A DNA stretch of 64,000 nt, from contig CAIRNJ010000091.1 of the NCBI GenBank assembly GCA_903879915.1, positions 1 to 64,000 of the forward strand, read 5' to 3'. The translations under genes were made by a program, and so were the position numbers. Source of the stretch: an uncultured Elusimicrobia bacterium. GTDB lineage: Bacteria; Elusimicrobiota; Elusimicrobia; Elusimicrobiales; UBA9959. Of this stretch, positions 43,379 to 50,140 are shown in pieces. The notes beneath the pieces are model-generated. The model saw only the letters and a list, made by a program, of their open reading frames with translations. It was not told the origin of the DNA and ran no database searches. Numbering within the stretch: position 1 is the first letter of the stretch; every line of letters begins with the position of its first letter.

Positions 43379-44854
43379 TTATTTGGCGGTGAGGTAGTTC
43401 ACGAAAGCGCTCCAGCCGGTGGCCTTGTCGAAAGCCAGGTCGGTGTATTTGGTCTTCAGCGTGGAGGAAGCGCTGACAAAAGTGGCCGTGGCCAGGTTGG
43501 CGGCTGAGTTGGGTTTCATGAACGGGAGATAGATGGAAACCCCGCGGCTCTTCGCGTACTTCTTGCCATTCGCGCTGCCGATGGTGAAATTCTCCAGCAC
43601 AAGACTGCTCGTTATGTAGCTTTTGAGCTCTTCGGCCGCCGCGTCCAGGGCGCGGGTCTGCGGTGAGCCGGCTATCTTTCCCTCCGCAATTTTCGCGGCC
43701 ATGCCGCGCTGCGCCAGCTCCACGAAATCGTAAAGATCGGCGCAGTTCTTGTACTGGTAGCGCAGCACGTCCTTCATGGCCTGCCTGTACGCCAGTTTGG
43801 CCTCCGGGCCGGCGGCGGCCTGCGCGGCCAGCGCGTATTTTTTTACGGCCTCCTGCAGCCCGTCGGTCTTCGAGGTGTCTATCAGGGAGAAAGTCCCCGG
43901 GTACCTTTTGTACGTGTTCCAGACCGCGCTGTTGTATTCCGAATAGGTGCGCATGAACCCGGTGACGAAAGCCGCCGGCGTCATGCCGGGGGCGGCCTTC
44001 AGCGGGGCGAAAAGCTTTGCCGGCTTGAAATGCCCGGTATAGCTGACCTCCTCCGAGCCCAGCAGGAACTCCGCCCTGGTCCCCACCTCGGCGGCCACTT
44101 CCGCGGTCTGCATCAGGCAGTCGTCGAAAATAAGCACGTCGGCCCCGCCGAATTCCCGCAGCGCCGCGCCTATTTCCGGAGTGGTGATGTAATTGTTTGT
44201 CACGTCGTCGTAAGAAACGCCTTTCTGGGGCGCGGGGGCCGTTTTTTTCCTGTCCACCCAGGCACCGCCGTGGTTGCTTATCACCACTATGTATTTTTCC
44301 GCCGGGAAATTGGCCTTGGTCCAGGTCACGAAAGAGACCAGGTTCCTGTAGTCGCCCATGTCGAGGTTCTCGGGGGAGGGCAGCCGCAGCGAGGTCGCTA
44401 TCGTCGTGTGCCTGGGGTCGGGGTTCTTTACCACGTAGAAGCGGCGCGTGCCTTCCCAGGCGGCCCCGTACATATTGGCTACGGCGCAGGTGCTGCAGGC
44501 CGGCTTGGGCTGCACCAGCCCCACTTCCGCAACGATATTTATGTTCGCGTCCGAGCCCACTTCCTCCAGCTCCATCAGCTTGCGGGCCATGAACGTGCCC
44601 AGGTTGTTCTTTCCGTTCATGAACAGCGCTATAGTGTACTTTCTCTGCCGCATCGGCATCCGGAGCAGAACCTGAGCGGCGGGCCGCGCGGGAACGGCGG
44701 CCGCTTTTTCCGGGGCGGGTATGTCCCCGGGGGCCAGGGACAAAGTTTCCCCGCCGAAAGAGACGGCGGAGCCGGCCGCCTTCGCAGCCGCGGGCGCGGC
44801 CAGCAGCAAAGCGGCGAGCAGGAGCAGACTTGCGTCTCCCTTACGTATCCTCAT
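43379..44854 (-). CDS. Secreted clostripain-family (C11) cysteine peptidase
   Basis: An exported endopeptidase of the clostripain family, which usually cleaves after Arg or Lys. A signal peptide covers residues 1-27. The catalytic pair is His195 in ISNHGGAW and Cys246 in IFDDCLMQ, both in the caspase-like fold typical of clan CD. The domain begins with YTIALFMNGKNNL near residue 73 and continues to about 450. Two extra cysteines (120, 123) precede the catalytic part. Such enzymes are often activated by self-cleavage. It sits between gnd and zwf on the same strand, yet has a separate, near-perfect promoter, so it is probably not part of the sugar-phosphate operon in function. Confidence 0.88.
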   Translation of the reverse strand: MRIRKGDASLLLLAALLLAAPAAAKAAGSAVSFGGETLSLAPGDIPAPEKAAAVPARPAAQVLLRMPMRQRKYTIALFMNGKNNLGTFMARKLMELEEVGSDANINIVAEVGLVQPKPACSTCAVANMYGAAWEGTRRFYVVKNPDPRHTTIATSLRLPSPENLDMGDYRNLVSFVTWTKANFPAEKYIVVISNHGGAWVDRKKTAPAPQKGVSYDDVTNNYITTPEIGAALREFGGADVLIFDDCLMQTAEVAAEVGTRAEFLLGSEEVSYTGHFKPAKLFAPLKAAPGMTPAAFVTGFMRTYSEYNSAVWNTYKRYPGTFSLIDTSKTDGLQEAVKKYALAAQAAAGPEAKLAYRQAMKDVLRYQYKNCADLYDFVELAQRGMAAKIAEGKIAGSPQTRALDAAAEELKSYITSSLVLENFTIGSANGKKYAKSRGVSIYLPFMKPNSAANLATATFVSASSTLKTKYTDLAFDKATGWSAFVNYLTAK

Positions 44855-44860
44855 GGTTAT

Positions 44861-44888
44861 AGTGTAGCAGGCCGCCTTGTCTTGTCAA
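44861..44888 (-). promoter_or_regulatory. Strong promoter of the clostripain-like gene, leaderless
   Basis: On the minus strand TTGACA (44888-44883) is followed by a 16-base spacer that ends in TGC, then TACACT (44866-44861). The -10 box ends six bases before the ATG at 44854, so transcription starts at or next to the initiation codon. Confidence 0.7.
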
Positions 44889-44916
44889 GGGACCGCCGGG
44901 AACGTCGGAAGCGGGC

Positions 44917-45828
44917 CTACGTTTTTTTCGCTTCGTGCCCGCCGAACTCGCGGCGCAGCGCGGAGGAAAGCCGGTCGCTGAAATTGTCCTTGTTCTGCGA
45001 ACGGAACCGGCTGAACAGCGCGGCCGAGATGGCCGGCAGGGAAACCCCCAGCCGCGCCGCTTCCTCCACGGCCCAGCGGCCTTCCCCGGAGTCCGGGACT
45101 ACGCCGGAGACGCTTTGCAGGCCCGGGTCCTTGTTTAAAGCGTTCTGCGCCAGCTCCAGCAGCCAGGAGCGCACCACGCTGCCGCGGTTCCAGAGGGCCG
45201 CCACCGCCGCGGGGTCGAGCCCGCCGAAAGGGGAGGCTTTGAGCAGTTCGAAGCCTTCGCCGTAGGCTTCCATCATGGCGTACTCTATGGCGTTGTGCAC
45301 CATCTTGGTGTAATGCCCGGCGCCGGCCGCCCCGCAATGCAGGTAGCCGCCGTCCTGGCAGAGGACTTTCAGGAAAGGTTCGGCGCTTTCGAAAGCCTCT
45401 TTCTTGCCGCCGGCCATTATGCAGTAGCCGTTGGCGAGCCCCCAGATGCCGCCGGAAACGCCGGCGTCGAGAAAGCCTATGCCCAGCTTCTCCGCGGCTT
45501 CGGCGCGCCGCACGGCGTCGCGCCAGTTGCCGTTGGCCCCGTCGATGATAAGGTCGCCCTTCTGCAGCAGCGGCAACAGCCCGAGGAACAGGTTTTCCGT
45601 GGCCTCCCCGGCGGGGAGCATCATCCAGACCGCGCGCGGGGAACCCAGTTTCTCCGCCAGCTCGGTGAGCGTGGCGGCGGCTACGGCGCCGCCGGCTGCC
45701 AGCGCGGCCGTTTTCCCCGGGCTGCGGTTCCAGACCACGGGCCGGACGCCTTTTGACACAAGGCGCAGCGCCATGTTCGAACCCATTTTGCCGAGCCCGG
45801 CTATGGCTATCGAGCGCGCGGGGCTCAT
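44917..45828 (-). CDS. gnd: 6-phosphogluconate dehydrogenase, short (GndA/YqeC-like) type
   Basis: Oxidatively decarboxylates 6-phosphogluconate to ribulose 5-phosphate. The Rossmann motif GLGKMGSNMA is at residue 10; FLDAGVSGGIWGLANGYC carries the substrate-binding GVSGG, and HYTKMVHNAIEY holds the catalytic Lys. At 303 residues it is the short form found in many bacteria, often NAD+-linked, instead of the 470-residue form. The ATG at 45828 overlaps the tkt stop by four bases (ATGA). The open frame upstream of this ATG is inside tkt. Confidence 0.93.
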   Translation of the reverse strand: MSPARSIAIAGLGKMGSNMALRLVSKGVRPVVWNRSPGKTAALAAGGAVAAATLTELAEKLGSPRAVWMMLPAGEATENLFLGLLPLLQKGDLIIDGANGNWRDAVRRAEAAEKLGIGFLDAGVSGGIWGLANGYCIMAGGKKEAFESAEPFLKVLCQDGGYLHCGAAGAGHYTKMVHNAIEYAMMEAYGEGFELLKASPFGGLDPAAVAALWNRGSVVRSWLLELAQNALNKDPGLQSVSGVVPDSGEGRWAVEEAARLGVSLPAISAALFSRFRSQNKDNFSDRLSSALRREFGGHEAKKT

Positions 45829-47789
45829 TTGACCAGCTTTCTGGCCGCGGCGGCTATCTTCTCCGCCGTCAGGCCCAGCGCGGCGTAAGCCTGCCCCGCG
45901 GGAGCGGAGGTCCCGAACGTTTCCACGCCCAGCACCGTGACGGGCGCGTTGATAAGGTCCTTCCAGCCGATGCCGCGGCCGGCCTCTACGGCCACTTTGG
46001 GCAGGCCGGTCACGAAGACGGAGTCCTTGTACGCCTGCTCCTGCTCGCGGAACAGTTCGAACGAGGGTACGGAAATTATCCGGGCGGCGATGCCGTCCTT
46101 TTCCAGCAGCGCGGCGGCCTCGAACAGCAGCGAAACTTCGGAACCGGAAGCTATCAGCTCTACGGCCGGGGTGGTGGAGGGGCCCCTTAAGAGGTAGGCC
46201 CCGCGCGGAACGCCGGCGGCTATTTTCTCCCGGTACTGGGTGAGCAGCGGCAGCTTCTGGCGCGACAGCGCCAGGCACGCAGGGCGCTTCAGGCGCACCG
46301 CGGTTTCCCAGGCGTGCAGCGTTTCCCAGGCGTCGGCCGGGCGCAGCACCAGCAGGCCCGGGATCAGGCGCAGGCTCATCAGCTGCTCCACCGGCTGGTG
46401 GGTGGGGCCGTCCTCGCCCACGCCGATGCTGTCGTGCGTGAACACGAAAACGGCGGGGGCCTGCATCATGGCGGCCAGCCGCAGCGCCGGGCGCATGTAG
46501 TCGGAGAACACCAGGAACGTGGCGCCGAAGGGGATCAGCCCGCCGTGCAGCGCCAGCCCGTTGAGGATGGAACCCATGGCGTGCTCGCGGATGCCGAAAT
46601 GCAGCGTGCGCGCGGGTTCGGCTGTGAAGTCCGTTTTAGTGGAAGGCCCCAGGTCGGCGGAGCCGCCGGTCAGGCCGGGCAGGCCCGCCGCCATCAGGTT
46701 GATCACTTTGCCGGAAGCCTCGCGGGTAGCCAGCGGCTTGTCGAAGAAAGTGTTCTCGGGCTTGAACAGGCCCTCGGGGATCTCCCGGCCCAGCATGGCC
46801 TTGGCGAGGTCGGCCTTCTCCGGCAGGGCCTCGCTGTAGTTCTTCCAGAGCTTCAGCCAGCGCTTGCGGTCCTTTTCTCCCTCTTCCGCCTGCTCCGCGA
46901 AACGCGCGCGCGCCTCTTCCGGTACGAAGAAAGATTCCGTCGAGGGCCAGCCCAGCTTGGCCTTGGTGGCCAGGATCTCGTCGGGCTTGAGCGGCTCGCC
47001 GTGCACGGAGTTCTTGTCCTGCTTGGGGCTGCCCCAGCCTATATGCGTTTTGGCGATTATGATGGTGGGTTGTCCGGCTTCGCGCTTGGCTTTCTTTATG
47101 GCGGAGTCGAGCTCTTCGAGGCTGTTGCCGTCCTCAACTTCGATAACCTGCCAGTCCTGGGCGAGGAAGCGCTTCTTCACGTTCTCGGTGAAGGCCAGGC
47201 TGGTGGAGCCCTCGATGGTGATGCCGTTGGAATCGTACAGGCAGATCAGCTTGCCCAGCTTCAGCGTGCCGGCCAGCGAGGCCGCCTCGTAGGAGACGCC
47301 CTCCATCAGGTCTCCGTCGCCGCAGACCACGTAGGTGAAGTGGTCGACGAGCCGGAACTCCGGCGTGTTAAGCTTTTCGGCCAGCAGCTTCTCGGCCAGC
47401 GCCATGCCCACGGCGTTGGCAAATCCCTGCCCCAGCGGCCCGGTGGTGGTCTCTATGCCGGCCGCGTGGCCGTATTCCGGGTGGCCCGGCGTAAGGCTGC
47501 CGAGCTGGCGGAATTTTTTCAGGTCCTCCATTTTGAGGCCGTAGCCGTAGAGGTGCAGCATGGAGTAAAGCAGCGTTGAGCCGTGGCCGGCCGACAGCAC
47601 GAAGCGGTCCCGGTCTATCCAGGCGGGTTCGGAGGGGGTGAATTTAAGGTGCCCGGCCCAGACGGCGTAGGCCAGCGGCGCCGCGCCCAGCGGCAGGCCG
47701 GGGTGGCCTGAATCGGCCTGCCCTACCATATCTATGGAAAGGGTCCTGAGAGTGTTCACGCAAAGTGTGTCGGTTGTGTCGAATTTCAT
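45825..47789 (-). CDS. tkt: Transketolase
   Basis: Thiamine-diphosphate enzyme that moves two-carbon units in the non-oxidative pentose phosphate pathway. The N terminus has DMVGQADSGHPGLPLG, the cofactor site has the GDGDLMEGVSYEA motif, and the pyrimidine domain has FGIREHAMGSILNG. The length of 654 fits the family. The start is the ATG at 47789, which has GGAG ahead of it and overlaps the nudix stop by four bases. Downstream gnd overlaps by four bases. The three genes form a coupled operon. Confidence 0.97.
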   Translation of the reverse strand: MKFDTTDTLCVNTLRTLSIDMVGQADSGHPGLPLGAAPLAYAVWAGHLKFTPSEPAWIDRDRFVLSAGHGSTLLYSMLHLYGYGLKMEDLKKFRQLGSLTPGHPEYGHAAGIETTTGPLGQGFANAVGMALAEKLLAEKLNTPEFRLVDHFTYVVCGDGDLMEGVSYEAASLAGTLKLGKLICLYDSNGITIEGSTSLAFTENVKKRFLAQDWQVIEVEDGNSLEELDSAIKKAKREAGQPTIIIAKTHIGWGSPKQDKNSVHGEPLKPDEILATKAKLGWPSTESFFVPEEARARFAEQAEEGEKDRKRWLKLWKNYSEALPEKADLAKAMLGREIPEGLFKPENTFFDKPLATREASGKVINLMAAGLPGLTGGSADLGPSTKTDFTAEPARTLHFGIREHAMGSILNGLALHGGLIPFGATFLVFSDYMRPALRLAAMMQAPAVFVFTHDSIGVGEDGPTHQPVEQLMSLRLIPGLLVLRPADAWETLHAWETAVRLKRPACLALSRQKLPLLTQYREKIAAGVPRGAYLLRGPSTTPAVELIASGSEVSLLFEAAALLEKDGIAARIISVPSFELFREQEQAYKDSVFVTGLPKVAVEAGRGIGWKDLINAPVTVLGVETFGTSAPAGQAYAALGLTAEKIAAAARKLVK

Positions 47790-48358
47790 GGTTTCTCCAG
47801 TAGTTTTATCTTCCACGCCTGCAAAGCTATGATGGTCTTGGAATCATGTATCTTGCCGTCTTTCAGCATGCGCCAGGCTTTTTCAAAACTCATGATCTCC
47901 ACGCGCAGGAATTCGTCCTCGTCGGGCGAGGCCGGGCCCGGGCGCAGCTGTTCCGCAATGAAGATGTGCAGCACTTCGTTGGCGAAAGCGGGAGAGGTCC
48001 AATAGGACAGGAGCGGCTTTATCTTTTTAGCGGTGTAACCTGTTTCTTCCTGGAGTTCTGCTTTTGCTCGCGCCAGGGTATCGTCCGCCGGCGAATGCAG
48101 TTTGCCCGCGGGTATCTCCAGCGTGGCTTCTCCCACCGGGTACCTGTACTGTCTTACGAAAATTATCCTGCCGTCGGGCAGCACCGGCAGCACGGCCACC
48201 GCTCCGGGGTGGTCCATGAACTCCCGCGTGGATCTCTTCCCGTTGGGCAGCGTTACCGTATCTACTCTGAACTTAATGGTCCCCTTAAAGAGCACTTTCT
48301 CCTTAAAAGTCTTCTCCACCAGCAGGTGCCCGCTGGCCGTCCTAAGATCTTTTCCCAT
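47786..48358 (-). CDS. Nudix hydrolase, ADP-ribose pyrophosphatase-like
   Basis: A cytoplasmic hydrolase of nucleoside diphosphate derivatives, likely ADP-ribose or ADP-sugars by overall similarity (GAVAVLPVLPDGRIIFVRQYRYPVGEATLEIPAGK in parts). The Nudix box is GKLHSPADDTLARAKAELQEETGY: the catalytic EL-x-EE-x-G part is kept, but the first Glu is not clearly conserved, the Arg before it is Ala, and one residue seems inserted. Activity is still likely. It is the first gene of the nudix-tkt-gnd unit and is transcribed from a -10 box six bases before its ATG. The neighbouring island lies just upstream. Confidence 0.88.
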   Translation of the reverse strand: MGKDLRTASGHLLVEKTFKEKVLFKGTIKFRVDTVTLPNGKRSTREFMDHPGAVAVLPVLPDGRIIFVRQYRYPVGEATLEIPAGKLHSPADDTLARAKAELQEETGYTAKKIKPLLSYWTSPAFANEVLHIFIAEQLRPGPASPDEDEFLRVEIMSFEKAWRMLKDGKIHDSKTIIALQAWKIKLLEKP

Positions 48359-48364
48359 GTCCCC

Positions 48365-48370
48365 ATTATA
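48365..48370 (-). promoter_or_regulatory. -10 box six bases before the nudix start codon
   Basis: On the minus strand TATAAT is followed by GGGGAC and the ATG at 48358. This again predicts a leaderless transcript for the nudix-tkt-gnd operon. Confidence 0.55.
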
Positions 48371-48447
48371 TAATTTCCGTAAAAACTTAAGTATTCATAT
48401 CATTCTCAATAAATAGGACCCTTTTTACCGTGGGCTTAGTTATCCCG

Positions 48448-48581
48448 ATGGCGGGGCGGTGAGCGGGTTAGAAAAACACAGGGTCGGCCACACCGTGGCC
48501 GCCCTTCCTCACTCGGCTTCCGCGCTTACGCAAGCGGAAGCCTCCGTGAAGGTTTTTCTAACCCGCTCCCCGCCCCGCCAT
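48448..48581. repeat. 134-nt folded element, copy 1 (left border of the AT-rich island)
   Basis: A 30-nt outer arm (48448-48477) pairs with 48552-48581 with one mismatch. Inside are two hairpins: A (48480-48505, AGGG, a bulged T, CGGCCAC, loop ACC, GTGGCCG, CCCT) and B (48515-48542, GGCTTCC...GGAAGCC with an inner GCTT/AAGC). The inverted copy at 49865-49998 has the same length and fold; the two agree at 106 of 134 positions. The 38 bases at 48509-48546 are identical in both. Confidence 0.9.
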
Positions 48582-48604
48582 TGCGTTATTGAAAATCATC
48601 CATT

Positions 48605-48613
48605 TGCTAGAAT
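48605..48613 (+). promoter_or_regulatory. Extended -10 promoter for the island genes
   Basis: TGC directly followed by TAGAAT forms an extended -10 element 24 bases after copy 1 of the folded element. The first island gene starts at 48650. Confidence 0.45.
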
Positions 48614-48649
48614 GTTTGCGACTAGTGTACAGGGCTAATTAAAAGATTT

Positions 48650-49459
48650 ATGACATGGCGAATCTGTAAAGTTTTTATCCTTAGCGGCTTGCTGGCTTTA
48701 TCTTTCTCTGTTAAGTCGAAGGCTATTGGGAAAGTAGCAGGCAAAATAGGAGATGCTGATATTGAGTTCCTGTTGTGGCAGGCAAATATTGAATGTTTTC
48801 ATCCTTATTTTGCTTTTATGGTTCAGCCATTTTTTGCTGCTCAGTCTCTGCATCATTTGGAAGATCAGATGTGTATTAATAATTGCGTCAGTGATAGTAT
48901 GTCTCCGGAAATAAGAAAAGAAGTTACGAGGAGATTATCTGATTTTTATCTCAGGCTGGATAATGAAAAAATAAGTGGTTTTCCTCTTCCAGGTGGTTTA
49001 AACACTATGCGGCCTGGGTGCGGCGCATCTAAAAACTATATTATTGAAATTATTTCCAGAGATGGGAGTCCGGAAGCTGAAGAGTTTTTTGGAAAAGTTC
49101 TGGATTCTGGTGCTAGCGAAGAAATAAATTCTGCCTTAAGGGTTTTGGCTTTTTCTCTAATTAAAAGGCCAAAATTGTACGGTAAAATTACTGAGGACTG
49201 TGATAAAGGATTGATTACGGAGGCACAAAAAATAATTAGCCATCTACGGCTAGATCCAATTCGTGCAGTTCCAGAAGCAAAAAAATTTCTCTTAAACTCA
49301 GGTAATTTTTCTGATTTTCGTAACGTTGAGATGATATATGAGGACGTATTAAAGCAAATGTTGAAAGTAGAGACTAATGCGAGAATACGTGCGGAAATAA
49401 ATGATTCGATAGCGGAGATAGAAACTGTAAAGCAAAAGAATAAAAAACGCAGCAAATGA
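48650..49459 (+). CDS. Island gene 1: exported helical protein of unknown function
   Basis: I do not recognise this 269-residue protein. Residues 1-25 look like a signal peptide (KVFILSGLLALSFSV). The rest is helical and may contain HEAT-like helical pairs, for example SGASEEINSALRVLAFSLI near residue 152. Four cysteines (near residues 49, 75, 79 and 104) could pair in the periplasm. The C terminus is a lysine-rich tail (KQKNKKRSK). Codon use is AT-rich, unlike the flanking genes, which suggests recent acquisition. No strong ribosome site precedes the ATG. It forms a two-gene unit with the next gene, 11 bases downstream. Confidence 0.65.
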   Translation: MTWRICKVFILSGLLALSFSVKSKAIGKVAGKIGDADIEFLLWQANIECFHPYFAFMVQPFFAAQSLHHLEDQMCINNCVSDSMSPEIRKEVTRRLSDFYLRLDNEKISGFPLPGGLNTMRPGCGASKNYIIEIISRDGSPEAEEFFGKVLDSGASEEINSALRVLAFSLIKRPKLYGKITEDCDKGLITEAQKIISHLRLDPIRAVPEAKKFLLNSGNFSDFRNVEMIYEDVLKQMLKVETNARIRAEINDSIAEIETVKQKNKKRSK

Positions 49460-49470
49460 GATAGATTATT

Positions 49471-49818
49471 ATGGGAACACTATTGCTTGTTTTTTTGGGA
49501 TATTTCATCTATGCCCGTAAGGAAAGTCTATATGGGCGCCTGAAAATTGCTGTTCTCGTTCCTGCTTTGGCGGGGTTTGTCTGGTGCATTGTTGCAGGCA
49601 ACATATTTGGAATAGCACTTTTTTTTACGTTATATCCATTTCTATTGTTGTTGGTTATAGGATTGTGTGCGTTTGTTGTTCTTACCGACATCGTTTTTGG
49701 GAAATTCAGGGTTTCCTCAAAATATTATCTTGCATTTAGTGGCTTGTTGTTTCTATTTTTCATTCTTTGGCATATAGCTCCTATGCTACCTGTTCCAAAG
49801 ATGGATATGAGCCTATAA
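49471..49818 (+). CDS. Island gene 2: small membrane protein of unknown function
   Basis: A 115-residue protein with about four hydrophobic segments (around residues 2-13, 25-45, 48-73 and 85-103) separated by short basic loops such as YARKESLYGRLK. It has no motif that I recognise. Its AT-rich codon use matches island gene 1 and contrasts with the neighbouring chromosome. The pairing of one exported protein and one membrane protein could form an envelope-located system, but that is speculation. Confidence 0.6.
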   Translation: MGTLLLVFLGYFIYARKESLYGRLKIAVLVPALAGFVWCIVAGNIFGIALFFTLYPFLLLLVIGLCAFVVLTDIVFGKFRVSSKYYLAFSGLLFLFFILWHIAPMLPVPKMDMSL

Positions 49819-49864
49819 ATACAAGAGCTTGGGTTTTCAAAAAAGTGCTGAATATTTTGTTCGT

Positions 49865-49998
49865 GAGCGGGCGGGGGGACCGGGCTGGAAAAACCTTCGC
49901 GGAGGCTTCCGCTTGCGTAAGCGCGGAAGCCGAGTGATGAGGGGCGCGCACGGTGTGCGCGACCCCGTGTTTTTCCAGCCCGGTCCCCCCGTCCGCCC
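49865..49998. repeat. 134-nt folded element, copy 2 (right border, inverted)
   Basis: Outer arms 49865-49894 and 49969-49998 pair over 30 positions with one G-T wobble and one mismatch. Hairpin B is at 49904-49931 and hairpin A at 49941-49966 (GGGG, CGCGCAC, loop GGT on this strand, GTGCGCG, bulged A, CCCC). It is copy 1 in reverse orientation, so the B hairpins of both copies face the island. Compared with copy 1, twelve base pairs have changed on both sides with pairing kept. Confidence 0.9.
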
Positions 49999-50083
49999 TC
50001 CTGGTGACCATCTAGTCTTTATTGTAAGATGCCATTATTTCCTGTTTCCCCTGCGGAAATCTCTTAAGTGGCTTAATTATTTA

Positions 50084-50089
50084 TATAAT
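50084..50089 (+). promoter_or_regulatory. -10 box for dnaE
   Basis: Consensus TATAAT in an AT-rich stretch, 51 bases before the dnaE ATG at 50141. The -35 region is not recognisable. It lies just outside the right border of the island. Confidence 0.55.
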
Positions 50090-50140
50090 TAGAGACTGCG
50101 GAGCAAGTTGGCCGCGAAGATTTTTTTTGTTCGGGGATCG

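Larger units (their letters stand above)
48448..49998. mobile_element. Candidate AT-rich cassette bounded by inverted folded elements
   Basis: Between two inverted copies of the 134-nt element lies 1.28 kb of AT-rich DNA (sampled rows at 49141 and 49321 are 21/60 and 20/60 G+C) with two orphan genes, in a chromosome that is otherwise clearly GC-rich. The arrangement looks like an inserted unit between nudix and dnaE. I see no transposase, integrase or clear target duplication, so calling it mobile is inference. Confidence 0.5.

Noticed and set aside
42069-47579. Antisense frames over zwf (42069-43397) and tkt (46314-47579)
   Set aside because: They mirror strongly conserved enzymes; their His/Gly/Arg-rich text is typical of shadow frames.
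48448-48581. Integron attC-like site
   Set aside because: GTTAGA and TCTAAC occur in copy 1 but in the reverse order of attC sites, and copy 2 lacks them; no integron integrase is seen.
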